Assembly (NCBI GenBank): GCA_025201805.1
Contig: MU619318.1
Location: 88,529 to 152,528, forward strand
DNA: 64,000 bases
Origin: Parasitella parasitica
Taxonomy: Eukaryota; Mucoromycota; Mucoromycetes; Mucorales; Mucoraceae
Direction of reading: 5' to 3'
Part shown: piece after piece, positions 12,601 to 24,221 of the stretch
Layout of the letters: the number at the start of each line of letters is the position of its first letter
Position numbering within the stretch: the stretch's first letter is position 1
Notes under the pieces: generated by a model
The model's input: the letters and a program-made list of their open reading frames with translations, nothing else
Database searches by the model: none
Told to the model about the DNA's origin: nothing
Made by a program: the position numbers and the translations under genes

Positions 12601-13874
12601 ATGGTCCAGTGTATGAAGCGGCTCTGCGACGATCCCTCAAACGCAGGTGATGAAGAAATCGAATCACTTTGCAAATTAATCACAACTATTGGTAAAGTGC
12701 TGGATAAAAAGACAATAACTCAAGAGGTGTTGAACACTGTCATTGCAACTATGAAAAATCAAATGATGAATAGCCCCAATTTAACATCCCGAGTCAAATT
12801 CATGATTCAAGATGTGATTGACCTACGCAAGGACAAGTGGGTTCCCAGATTGGCAGACAAGCAAGTAGGGCCCACTACTATTGCAAAGATTCATGAAATG
12901 GCAGAGAAGGTGAAAGAAGAGAAGGAAACAGCTGCTATCAAGCGTAATAATAGCTCACGCGGACAATATATACCCAATAACAACAATCAATATAACAGCA
13001 ACCAATATAACAATAACCGTAGCGGCCCTTATCGAAATGGAAAGGAAAATAACAGCCACTATTTCAATAACAATGCCAACAGCGGTATTAGCAAAAATAA
13101 CAACAATAATAGTAGCGATGGTTGGAACACTGTAGCTAATAATGCCAACAGCAAAGGTCGTCCCGCAGATCTTTCGAACTTCGGTAGAACTGACAGAAGT
13201 CGATCAAGAACCAACATCCTTGGCCCTTCCAATAGTCCTTTCCCCAGTTTAAGTCGCGGCAAATCATCTGCCAACAGCGATACAATAACCACGGACGGCA
13301 GATCCAGCCCTGCTACCAACATGTTCAGCGCATTATTGAATGATGGTGAGAAGCAAGAAGAGTATAAGAAGTTGGATCTAAAACCCAGATCAACTGATAA
13401 ACCACCCAAACTATCGACCGAAAACGTCAAACGTAAATGTAGAAATATTATCGAGGAATATCTAAGTATTCGCGATAAAAAGGTATGCTTGCGCAAATTC
13501 CAGTTCTGCCGTTTTAATTGACATTTTGCCATTAGGAACTTTCTGAATGCGTCAAAGAGCTGGATGACCCTGATTATTTAGTTGTGTTTATCGGTGAAAT
13601 GTTAACAGCTGTAGAAAAAAAGGCACAGGATGTAGACAACATGTGCAAGACGATCGAGTACCTCGACAGTGAAAATTTACTGTCCAAGGACTTGTATATC
13701 AAAGCATTCAAGCAATTCATGGAAGGATATGATGATTTGACAATTGATGTTCCTCAAGCGCCCAAATATGTGGCCCAACTTTTATTAGCCTCTTCTGTTT
13801 CACCAAAAGAAATTGATGGAGATCATTACGATACATTGCAAAAAGCTTACAAGACTTTGGTGGAGTCCAAGTAG
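9660..13874 (+). CDS. Translation initiation factor eIF4G
   Basis: Six exons, 9660-9898, 9957-10042, 10096-10235, 10292-10711, 10765-13482 and 13536-13874, join in frame to about 1313 residues. The N-terminal third is Gln/Asn/Pro-rich and disordered, with RKPIAIIDPNTG followed by a long charged coiled coil rich in EEAER-type repeats. A canonical eIF4E-binding motif, YSIDFLLQFQ (YxxxxL-phi), lies at 11618-11647, followed by an RGG-like stretch (RGGRGGGSG). Then comes the MIF4G domain (LMSQEYITRKVNALLNKIT through RVKFMIQDVIDLRKDKWVPR), an Asn-rich linker, and a C-terminal MA3-like helical domain (ELSECVKELDDPDYLVVFI onward). It bridges the cap-binding protein to eIF4A and the 40S subunit. The start at 9660 is the first in-frame ATG of exon 1; an upstream spliced start cannot be excluded. 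Confidence 0.95.
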
Positions 13875-13933
13875 TACTCTTTTGTTAGTACTTTTGTTAT
13901 AAGAATAATGGTGATTCCATTGTGTATAGAGAA

Positions 13934-13962
13934 CCCTCCCTCCCTCCCTTCCCCCCCCCCCC
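13934..13962 (-). repeat. C-rich tract; G-quadruplex-capable on the minus strand
   Basis: The plus strand reads CCC TCCC TCCC TCCC TT followed by 12 C, then a T run. The complement therefore has five G3+ tracts separated by one or two nucleotides. It sits in the 193-bp gap between the convergent 3' ends of eIF4G and CDT1. Confidence 0.8.
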
Positions 13963-14067
13963 TTTTTTTTTTGAAGTATAATACATACAAAAAAAGCATA
14001 AAATAAAATATTCGCTTGTAATGTTATGAAAACCATTCGTTATTAATTTTATTTTTATTACTACTAT

Positions 14068-15761
14068 TTAAGCATCCTTTTTGGCAAGCTAGGATAACAT
14101 GCAAATATTAGCATATAAATACTTGGTCAACATGATTGCACTTACGCGAGCACGAAGAGCTGCCATACGATCTTTGACGCTTCCTGTGGGCTTAGGTTTT
14201 GGCTTTTCCCGTTCAATTTCAGCTTCCTTTGCTTTTTCATGAGCTTCCAATAACTTACGGACCTAACCCATTTATAAGTATTATATAGTATTATATAAGT
14301 TGTTCATGAAGGTCCACTTACACCTGGTGGTATTTTTGTTTCCTTGAGCCATTCCTTTCTGTCAACAACGAGATGTAAGCTCGGCAAACTTTTTTCAGGG
14401 ATAGAAGCATCAGGCTAAATCCCAATGATGAGTACACATACAGTCTGCCTATTTGTAGTAATACCCTCAACGTACCTCTGGATGGTTGACAAAATATTGC
14501 GTAATGGCATCCTTCAAAATATCTGCTCTCTTTTGTAGATCTTTACCAGCTAAGGGCATTGACCAATCTTTCGTAAATTGGATCAAGTAGGCCTCTGTTG
14601 CCTTCCCACCAAAATTTCTTATCTCCTTTACCTCAAGTGTGTATAATTGCGGTGTGACATACATGATTTGACATATATGTGAGAGGGTAATGGTTCTTCT
14701 AGTTGAGTTTCTTAAGACTGATTCAATTTGATGGTATAAAGTTGGCTGGTGACGAGCAGCACGATCTGTAATAACAATATCAAGAGATTTGCGAAGTTTT
14801 TCAAGTGTGCATTTCTCATATTCGATCCTCTGTTTGTCAGCTTTTGTTAGATATTCTTTGTAAGGTGCAATATACGTCTGTCGAGGTGGTGTCATGGGCT
14901 CGATGAAAGATGATGGCGGTGAAAGCGTGTCCTGGTTTGATAAAGCATCGTCTTCTTGGGCATGTGTTGGAGATGTGTTTTCAATTGCTGCACCCACTTC
15001 AATTTTTCCACTTTCAACGCTTGAATCAGGCGATCTTGTTGAAACAGGTGAGGTTGTAGGTGATTCTATTCTGCCTACATTGGTAGTTATATCAATATTT
15101 TTTGTAACAATCGTAGTCTCCACTTTTGTGATATTCTTTGTATCTTTAGTTGCAACGTCTTTTGTTTCTAGAGATATGGAGGGTGTTTCCGCAACTTTTG
15201 CGGGGTTTTCTTCAACAGCTACTTCAATTGTGGTTGTCTTCTCTTCTGTTGCGACATTTTTTGAAGATTCTACATCATGATGCTGTTTTTGTTTTTTGTT
15301 GACCTTATTAGAGGCTGAAACTTCAACTTTACGTTTGATTTTAGTCTCTTTTGCAGTTTTTGCCTCGGTATTTTTTAAATTTAACACAGTTTGCTTCAAG
15401 TCTTTAGAGGCTAAACGAGAAGATTTGCGAGCGACAGGTTTCTACCAAGGATCGTTTACATCTACTTTCAAATAAAATAGCTTTGATGAATTACCTCTAT
15501 TTTTTGTGGTTTTTGGACAATCTAAACATACAAAATATTAGTGTCCTGCCTGCCTCCTGTTTTGCTACATTGGTAGGAAATTACATGTTCAACTGGTCTG
15601 AAAGCCTTGGTTAGTTGTTTATCTTCGAGGTTTTTAACATTTGCTGTTTCATTGTGGCTGATTCTACTTTTCTAAAGTTTTCATAGGATTAGAGATATAT
15701 GAATGCAGTTTTTTAGGCAACATACTCTTGCGCGAAACTCGATACGAGATTGTCCCTTCAT
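14068..15761 (-). CDS. CDT1: DNA replication licensing factor Cdt1
   Basis: Seven exons, 15761-15726, 15671-15585, 15521-15495, 15441-14476, 14414-14322, 14262-14146 and 14088-14068, about 448 residues. The middle holds the Cdt1 winged-helix domain: YEKCTLEKLRKSLDIVITDR, ARHQPTLYHQIESVLRNS, RRTITLSHICQIMYVTPQLY and GGKATEAYLIQFTKDW. The C-terminal part (PPGVRKLLEAHEKAKEAE, GSVKDRMAALRARLAKKDA) resembles the MCM-binding helix region. The N-terminus MKGQSRIEFRAR looks like the PIP-box degron position of metazoan Cdt1. The region between is low-complexity Lys/Thr/Ser/Val, as in other Cdt1 linkers. It loads the MCM2-7 helicase at origins in G1. The first three exons are tiny (36, 87 and 27 nt) and rest on frame plus splice sites only. 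Confidence 0.88.
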
Positions 15762-18690
15762 GTTGCTTTGTATAGCTTTGTATAAACGCGTTTGTAGATA
15801 GAAAAAAAGCCCAGTTTATGTGAAGAATCGAAAAAATTATCTGGGTTAAATGTGACTCCAACACAGGTCCTTTCGAGCTGAAATTCAAGAAGCTGAACAT
15901 TGATATAGGATTTAATGAATAACTTTAATGGGTCAGAATATGACATTAACCTCCAAATTTCCTCACATCTTGCATCAAAAAGACTATGGCATTTGGTGTG
16001 CGCGCAATGCTCATTTTTCATTTTTAACATATACTTGTTACAAACGATATTTTTGCTATACCCCCATACCAATTGCTTCGAATCTACTTTTAAAATCTAA
16101 TCAAACTGTATGACTCCAAGAGAGTTTCTCTCATTCATTACATAGAGCCATTGGCTAACTGGCTGTCTGGTCAAAAGTTTTTGAAATCTATCATAATCTA
16201 TTTTGCGATATCTGGAATTTTGTGTGGCCTCCAATCTTACATTATGCCTGAGATATTTGCCATGTATTTAACTTGTTTTATGCCATCGAGGCTACAGGGG
16301 ACGACGATATTTTCAACGCTTTGGATATATTTTTTATGATATCTGTTTGATTCAAGAATAAATTCTAACCACCCTTTATCAAGCCTTGGCTCCATTCGCT
16401 ACTCACAATGATGTTCAGATGTTAGCAACCAATGAAAAGTGCTTGTTGAAATGCTCATATTACTATGAAGAAAGGTATACTTTTGGTATCAAATTACTTA
16501 CTTTATAGAGCTGTGTCAAGTACTAGAATTGGTATTGACGTGATATCATCTCCAGATAGAAATTTTTACAGCTTAAAAGCAAGAACTTTAGTTTTATGCG
16601 CCATTTTTTGACTGATTTTCATAACTAAAAATGCCTTGAAAACACCAGAAATAGTATCCATTGGGAAAAAACTATATTATATATGATTTTGGTGCAATTT
16701 GAGCATGATTTTTTTTCGATGCAAAATGACAGATTTTTTCGATTTTCTCCTTGTATCCACCCATCCAAAATCATCGATTATGCATTATCCTCGATTTTGA
16801 CCTCAAAAATACAACTTTTTACTATAGCATATATTAGAGGAAAATGATCGCAAAAGACCATTCCTTCATCTGAAAGACTGGAAATGCGCTTTGATTAAGC
16901 AAAATATTGACTTTTCCCTCTTAATCTGTTTTGAGGTTTTCTCGACATAATTCCTTCCATGAGTATATGAGAATTATGAAAAAATACCAGCGTGTAGAGC
17001 GTCCAAAAATACAGCTATTATCATAGACTGACAGCCATGGTATGCATAGTATCAGAGGATGGTATCTTATCCCAAAGGAGTAATTTTGTTTTCGAAATGT
17101 CCAAATGGAGTTTTCTGAAAGAATTTTTTCTTTCTGATTTTGGGAAATTTTTAATCTCCGCTATCAATGAAAAATGGTGTTGTTTTGAAGAAAGCATTAG
17201 CTTTGAGAAGCCACAAATTACCCAATTCAAGAGAAAACAATTTCAAACAAATTTATTTAAATATTGTGCTTTTCGGCTTTCTAATGGTAGTACTAGCATG
17301 TCAGTACCTGGCCTGACGATCTTACGCTCCGATTTTGAAAAATACTTTTCCGAAAAAAAATCAGAAAAGTCGTTACCTTCATCTGTTGTCAACTTAAAAA
17401 GTACAAAAAGTTGCTCTAAGCTATGCAAATATGTAATCAGAAGGTTTCTTGTAGTCTAATGCATTACTTTGAATTACTTGCTCTTGTGTCTGATATCGCT
17501 AAACATTGTTTTTGTACAGTTTTTGTCTTTTTTTGTTTTTACAATAGCACACTAAAGTCCGCATAGGCCAAAAAAAAACAGGCGCCTAAAATCCACGTAC
17601 TAAGCTTCGCAAAGACACACACTTTTAAACTATCCCAATATTATCAAAAATAGCACAGGCTTGACTAGCTGTTCTACTTTCCAACTGAAGATAGAGAACC
17701 CTGCTTGGTATTTGTCTGACAAGACTTTCTACATTAGAAAACACCAGATCAACTGAAGGTATAAGAAAATGCCAGAGTAAAAGAACAATCTGCCATCAGG
17801 ATAACACACTCATTCATAAAAATTAATCTGCATAGAAACTCATGAGATCTCAAGCACATAAATGTGTTTATCTTCAACTTTGCTCTCCATTTCTGAATAC
17901 AAGTGAAGGTTTTTGATCCAAAGTCAACAGACACACTATCACAGATGGCTGTTAGTTGACAACCGTAACCCTTGTTAAAGACTAACTTGGACTTGAAAAT
18001 ATGATGTAGATGGCTTTATTCATAGTACATTCTCTTGTATTTTCACTATGAATAAAGCAAAGCAATTTCTCTTCCAAATCTGACCCAGGTAGCGGATCCT
18101 TGATTTCTCATTGGATCATACTGAAATACCGCTGCTTTTCTATCGACATCATAAAGAGAATGTACAATCGTATCTAATGTGTCAGATGTAGTTCATTTAA
18201 CCTTTATACGTTCATTCACATTAGTCAATTCCATGCCGTGAGATATTATTAATTTCAGCAAGATAATTGCACGTTTATCAGTCAAAAGATTATGTTTATT
18301 GATTTGCTTAAAAATACATTAATAGTTCCATTTATGCAAAAATAAGGTAGAACTTAGTCACCACTAATATAATAGTGTAGATAATGTCTTGAAATCAAAT
18401 CCTGAAACTTTGTGTGTGTTGATTATTCAAGGTTATGATTGTTATTGCTGCTTTCTACGCCCGTGAACACGGCATTTTTAGAGGGACATTAAAGAAATTT
18501 AACCTTAAATCATAACAATATATCGCCAATAACCAATCCTTAAAATCATAAATTACTTAGCAGAGCATATCTCCTTATCGTGATATAATTACCTAAATCT
18601 TAACATTGAATAAAGTTATACAGCATCAACTTCTCTAGCTTTGTTTAAATACAACGACACTTTCTCAATGGTATACATTATTTTACAAAT
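15762..18690. other. 2.9-kb gene-poor region with hairpin and AT-rich DNA
   Basis: No ORF here has convincing coding character. The longest ATG ORF (17037-17459, plus, 140 codons) is Ser/Lys/Phe-rich, resembles no family I know and faces overlapping ORFs on the other strand. 16550-17000 is rich in runs such as TTTTTTCGATTTT. A perfect 14-bp inverted repeat lies at 18013-18058. Decayed mobile-element DNA is possible but unproven. Confidence 0.4.
18013..18058. repeat. Perfect 14-bp inverted repeat (hairpin)
   Basis: GCTTTATTCATAGT at 18013-18026 and its exact reverse complement ACTATGAATAAAGC at 18045-18058, with an 18-nt loop. The loop edge GTACATTCTCTT (18025-18036) is itself inverted at 18154-18165 (AAGAGAATGTAC), giving two interlocking inverted repeats. 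Confidence 0.9.
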
Positions 18691-19966
18691 CTAATCTCGA
18701 AATTTGAGTGTTTCCAACGGCCACTTCGGTAATGTTGTGATTGTATAGTCATCGATAAGACCAGCTTGAAATCTCTCAAGTCCAGCCCAAGCAATCATTA
18801 CACCGTTATCGGTACATAGTTGCGGAGGTGGGCATAATAACGGTAAGTTATAAGTATTTGCTAGGGCTTCTAATCTAAGTTGATTTGTTATTCAAATGAA
18901 ATTTCTCTCTTTATACTTTATGTCTGTTTTCTAACCTGGTTCTGAACAAGGTATTGCTTGCAACACCTCCACTTATTACTAATGCGGTTAATGGTTTTTT
19001 CAACTGGACGACTTCTTGCTCCAAAGCGAGAGTCAGTTTCTGCTCCAAATGTTGAATACAAGCAATCTGAAAGGCAGCAGCCACATCAGAGACATCTTGA
19101 GGGACCCCCAGATCGACCAAATTGTCTGTTTCGACTAGTCTGGCTACAGCCGTCTTTATACCAGAAAAACTGAATCCAATAACCGACTTATTCCGCTGGA
19201 GCATAGGTGTAGGCAGGCGGGACAAATAGCGTTCTGGATCACCCTGCAAGGCAGCTTTTTCGAGAGCAGCACCTGGCCCTCCTCGTCTTCCCTTGATCCA
19301 ATCTAATTTCAATAATCTCGCTGTTTTGTCAATTGCCTCTCCAACAGCATTATCAAGTGTAGTTCCTAGTTCATTATAATTTCCAACATTGTTGCATGTC
19401 AATAAAAGCGTATGGCCGCCTGATATCAACAATGTCATAAAAGGAAATGCAGGCGAAAGTTGATTGAAGTGATCTGTAGTCAACCTCACTGTCAAAGCAT
19501 GTGCTTCCTGATTACACCTGAACGTTTAAATAGTGATGCCGTAGGCTTTTAGTTAGGATACTCTTACCATATGATGAACACCAATTAGTGGCTTTTTTGA
19601 AACGGCAGCTAATGTCTTTGCTGCATTTAGTCCCACTGGCAGACAGGGCGGTAATCCAGGCCCTCTAGTAACAGCAATTGCATCCAGGTCTTCAACTGTG
19701 AGGCCAGCACTATCAAGAGTCTCACAAATAACACCCGGTAAATTGCGAGAATGGCCCTTACTAGCCAATGTAGGCACAATTCCACCCATCGGCTCGTGCA
19801 ATTCTTGTTGTCCTCGAACCACATCGGCCAAGATCTGTCTATCTGAAGTAACGATGGCCGCTGATGTATCATCGCATGAAGTTTCAATGCCAAGTACTTT
19901 GATAGGTCTAGCGTATTTTGATATTAATCGTCTTGATGAGTAACAAATGGTTCGAATTAAGCTCAT
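18691..19966 (-). CDS. QRI7: tRNA N6-threonylcarbamoyladenosine synthase, mitochondrial (Qri7/OSGEPL1 type)
   Basis: Three exons, 19966-19568, 19507-18936 and 18874-18691, give about 384 residues. TsaD/Kae1 family motifs: [31 protein letters not shown], the metal-binding HHMEAHA reconstituted across intron 1, [40 protein letters not shown] and the C-terminal [11 protein letters not shown]. The N-terminus ([20 protein letters not shown]) is basic, hydroxylated and lacks acidic residues, fitting a mitochondrial presequence and the Qri7 rather than the cytosolic Kae1 branch. It adds threonylcarbamoyl to A37 of ANN-decoding mitochondrial tRNAs. Intron 2 uses a GTTAG donor. Confidence 0.95.
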
Positions 19967-20154
19967 TTTATAAGGCAGGCTTTATGCAAAAAAAAAAGAC
20001 CCATGCTGCCCAAGAGTTTTCAAAGTAGCAGTGACTAGGGAGTTTAAAGGGCTGATCTAACTCAGACTTGAGGGAATAGCATCGCTAGACTATGGAATGG
20101 AATGTAAAATAAGGAAGGAAAGTGATATATGATGATGATTATAATGCAAGTGAG

Positions 20155-21481
20155 TCATTGAATTTCGTTCATTGCATAAGCCAATGCTAAATGACATTTG
20201 AGAGATCGCTGAACGAATGGAAAATCAGGGCTATTAGAATCAGAATGTCTCAAGAAATCTAGAAACAAATTAAAATCTAGTTTCGCCGTTCTTTACAATG
20301 AATTACCTTTAAGCAAAAGGCCATACCGCGTAATCCTTTGAATTGGAGCAATCATATAATCTGATAGCCCCATCCGATGTGTTTCCTTTTTGCGCAACGA
20401 ATCCTAATTTCAACATATTTATATATTCAGGCATTAGACAAAAATAAAGGTATATGTAGATTTGAATACAAGCGTACCTGAACTAACTGTCTGTAAACTA
20501 TAGACCTGTCCGCTTTTGCAATACATTTTTGTTGTTTTGGGAAATTAGCAGCATAGCTAATATAAACGTCAAATTGATCTTCCAAGTCGCAAAAGACCAT
20601 GCCAAAATAGCCATGAGTTTCTCCGTTTTCGGTTGTACAAATAGCTTCGTTTAGCCGGTTGACCAATGTAGAAGACAAATGTATTAATTCGGGGATGAAG
20701 GCAAAAATGGTTGTGATATTTTTAATATTAACTAGTGGACGAGGATGTGTCGTGGCGGCCAGCGTTAGCGGATCCATAAACATCTAAAACACGTAAAATT
20801 ATTGTTCAAGTTAATCACATACCAGATACCATTTATCAGGCGCAACAAACCTGCTTTATAATCGTCAGATGTTCCAAGTATGTCGTTTCAGTAGTTATCA
20901 GTTCATTTAATATAAAGTGAAGTAAATGAGGCGATTGACCATGAGGGGACTAAATGTAATTATTTCAGTCCGAATACGTTGGGTATTATTTCGTGTGAAC
21001 AAACCATTTTGGAATCTGCCAGATGCTGAGCAAATGTGCTTTTCCATATACCAATCCCTTCTCTTTCTTTTAGGCATAAAACTCTCTTGTTATTTGATGC
21101 TGAAGAACGTTTAAAGCGGAATGGTCGTGATGTGGGCTGTTGATTTTGTTGTTGCGGAGGCGTAATTAATAAAGATGGGGCAGAATCTGAATAACTTAGC
21201 GATGCTCTATCTGATTCAAGAAATCTTTCTCCGTCATTTCTGTGAAAGAGACTGGATTCGAGTAAGGATATCGATCTGCGAGGAGAGTTATTCGGTCCAA
21301 GTTTCTTGAATTTGCTATTTCTTGTAATTGGGGCTGTTTTTGTTTGAACTGGAGTAATTGATGGTCGACATTGCTCAAATGAGATAGGTAAATTATCTGA
21401 AAATAAGGAATCAATGGTTGCAGAGGCCCATTGTTTTGTTTCATATAATGATGTATCCTCGACAGGGGAATGCGGAGGCAT
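20155..21481 (-). CDS. Small RhoGEF (Dbl-homology domain) protein
   Basis: Five exons, 21481-20978, 20949-20851, 20783-20478, 20403-20307 and 20258-20155, about 369 residues. Residues 1-168 are Ser/Pro-rich and probably disordered (MPPHSPVEDTSLYETKQW onward). The DH domain follows: LLHFILNELITTETTYLEHL matches conserved region 1, and SDYMIAPIQRITRYGLLLK is a textbook conserved region 3 of Dbl GEFs. The protein stops soon after, with no room for the PH domain that usually follows. It should activate a Rho/Cdc42-type GTPase in polarity or cytokinesis; the target is unknown. The minus-strand neighbours (Qri7, PKA) are co-oriented but unrelated. The stop follows VQRSLKCHLALAYAMNEIQ; a missed further exon with a PH domain is not ruled out. 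Confidence 0.85.
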
Positions 21482-21608
21482 TGTGTATACTAATTTATAT
21501 ATATGTGTGTATAATTATTAAAAATAATTGCGTAAAAAGTATTATATACAGTAGAAAGAAATAGAAGAAGATAGGAAGGAAATTGGTGCCACTACGAAAA
21601 TGTCGCAC

Positions 21609-23030
21609 TTAAAAGTCAGAGAATAGCTCACGGAAAGGGTCGTCCTTCGGTTGTTCGCGCGAGATCTCATCTGGATATTTATCAAAATTACTGGTATCAT
21701 AGTCATTAGAATGAGCTGGTATTAAAGGCGCCTTTAAAAAGAGAAGTTAGTGACACAATGGCTTGCAATTCGTAATATATATATATATATATATAGCCTA
21801 CCCGCACTGTCTTGGTCAATAATCCGTGCCAATCTGTAGTACGAAACCATTTGTGCTTCTTTATATCGTCTGCACCGCCTTTCAGATTTCCCAACCGTTT
21901 TGTGCGATCGATAACCAATAGCTTTTTCAATAGATCTCTGGCAGAATTTTCGAAATAGCTTGGATATTGCACCTTTCCACCCAAAATATGCTCGTAGATC
22001 CCAAAATGGTTGTCATCGTAAAACGGTGGATAGCCTGCCATCATCTCAAATATCAAAATGCCCAATGACCACCAATCCACTGATTTGCTATGTCCTTTGC
22101 TTTGAATGATCTCAGGAGCCAAATATTCAGGGGTACCACATAACGTCCATGTTCTATCAATTACCTTTTTTGCAAAACCAAAATCAGTGATCTTTATATA
22201 TCCTCTATGGTCCAACAAGATGTTTTCAGGCTTCAAATCACGGTAAATGATGTCTTTCGAGTGCAGATATTCCAAAGCCAGTACAATTTCCGCAGCATAA
22301 AACCGAGCTGTATCATTTGGGAATCTGCCTGATTTTCTCAAATGTCTAAACAGTTCTCCTCCAATGACATATTCCTGCAACATGAACAAATTCTCGTAAT
22401 CTTGAAATGTGCAATACCTATGCATTTGCTGAGTAAACCCGCTCATGATCACATGTTAAAATCTGTACCTACAGTTGAACAATAAACGGAAAGTTGATTT
22501 CTGATAAAACCTGCCTCTCAGAGTTGATGTGCTCCACTTGCTTCAATTTCACAATGTTGGCCTTTTTCAGCACCTTGATGGCATAATATTTCTTGGTCTT
22601 TCTTTGCTTGGTTAGCCAGACCCTCCCAAAAGTACCAGTGCCTGTGTCTCTCTTTTCAGATATCCAAACTATCCGTTATAGTATGCGATTTTTCCTTACC
22701 AAGAGTTTCTATCAATTCGTAGTCTTGGATACCAAATGAGGGATAAGGGTCAAATATAGGAGGCTGCTGTTTCCAAAATTCAAGTTGTTCCTGGTGTGCA
22801 ATCCATTTCTCTGTCTCTGCCGTCGATTTGATTGTAGTAACGTCGCTAAGATCATCTTTTTTGTTCCAAAGTCCTTGAATTGTGATAGTTGGACTGAATG
22901 AAATGGATGCTAAGCTGCTGGATTTTTGTGAAGCCGATGTTGCTAGTATTTCTTTTGGTGTTTCGTTGCTGGTTTGATCATTCTTTTTCAAAAATGAAGA
23001 GACAAAATTGGAGATTAGCCGTAAGGGCAT
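21609..23030 (-). CDS. cAMP-dependent protein kinase catalytic subunit (PKA)
   Basis: Four exons, 23030-22700, 22641-22473, 22417-21802 and 21731-21609, about 412 residues. A Ser/Thr/Lys-rich N-terminal extension of about 110 residues precedes the AGC kinase domain. Motifs: [13 protein letters not shown] glycine loop (rebuilt across intron 1), [49 protein letters not shown], activation loop [17 protein letters not shown] and the PKA-typical [20 protein letters not shown]. The C-terminal tail has NFDKYPDE and ends ELFSDF, i.e. the terminal FxxF hydrophobic motif characteristic of PKA rather than PKC/Akt. It phosphorylates nutrient and morphogenesis targets after release from the regulatory subunit. 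Intron 3 contains an (AT)n run. Confidence 0.94.
21777..21795. repeat. (AT)n microsatellite inside a PKA intron
   Basis: About nine to ten AT dinucleotides just inside the 5' splice donor of the last PKA intron (GTAGGC then the repeat on the minus strand). Confidence 0.8.
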
Positions 23031-24157
23031 ATTTTCTTGTTTTCTATCTTTATCTAAGCAATAGATCCTCAAAAAGAAGTGAAAGAAAGAGAAAGAGAAG
23101 AAATAAACTAAGAGTTGGAATATATAAAGAGGGGAAGTGTGCAGAATTAGGACTTTTAATAATTTCGGCTCAGTGTGTGTATGGAAGTTGTTTGAGAAAA
23201 AAAAAAAGGCCATTATTAAACATCAACAACCATACATGGGCATATCGAGATATTCTCTACCATTATGCACTCCTTTTCTTTTTTGTTCAATGAGAAAAAA
23301 AAAAGTTCCCTTTTACTCGAATGGCTGCACGGGAGAGAACTCTTTTCTCGCTTAACTATGCAATGTATAAGATCGTAATCCTGTCAAATGCCAAGTAAGG
23401 GCCTTTTCTTTTTGCATGTTATATGTTACATAACTGCTTAATTTAATTTATTGAGTTCATAGTTCCATACATAGGATTGTATAAGCAAAGAATTTGGTAC
23501 ACTATTTGAAAAGTTAAATGTGATTACATAGCTTCCTCTTACGCTACAAATTTGCTTAGCAATTGGCGCAATGAACCCTTCAATGCCTATTCGTACAAAG
23601 TTTATTACTAATAATCAGATTTTGGAAATAGCAAGCAAGCGAATATAGCGCTATAAAAACTGTTGGGCTACATGCTAGTACATTTAAAAAGGGTGCATTC
23701 ATCAAAATTATGCAAGCAAATGGCCTGAGCATTTCTTTCGGCCAGAAATCTACCTTTACAAGGCATTTGTTTCATTGTATGTTACCATATGCACAACTAG
23801 TGCTCTATTATGAAAATAACGTTTAGCTATTGCCATAGTGACGTTGCTTAGGCATCAACTACACGGTGTCAGAGCATCGCCGCGCATCCATTAACAAATT
23901 CAGCATAATTTGCCTGATTTAAAAATTTATCGGCCAAGGTATCAAGTGAGATAATTCATAATCATCTGCTGCTTCATTAATTCTGCGATTAGCAATAAAA
24001 ACTAAATATATCAACCTGATTCTCAATCCCCAAATGATTCCACTACTTTGAACCATCTCCGTGTAAAGTGTTAGCTTTCCATAACGCTTGCGTATATAAC
24101 TTGTGCAGTTTATTTCCGAAAAGCATTGATACCATTCGGAAATTACACGCACAACGA
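23031..24157. other. Divergent intergenic region, PKA versus sorbosone-dehydrogenase-like gene
   Basis: About 1.1 kb upstream of both genes. The only ORFs are short and unconvincing; A-rich runs occur at 23201-23211 and 23290-23301. Both promoters are expected here. Confidence 0.4.
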
Positions 24158-24165
24158 TATATAAA
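24158..24165 (+). promoter_or_regulatory. TATA box of the secreted propeller gene
   Basis: TATATAAA followed by GGACG, 56 nt before the ATG at 24222. Spacing and motif fit a core promoter with a short leader. Confidence 0.55.
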
Positions 24166-24221
24166 GGACGCCTAGTACAATGCTTCTTTTTCTTTGTTAA
24201 CAATACCAACGGTAAAAAAAA

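Noticed and set aside
17037-17459. 140-codon ATG ORF in the gene-poor region
   Set aside because: Biased AT-rich composition, no recognisable motif, overlapping frames on the opposite strand and no promoter-like context.
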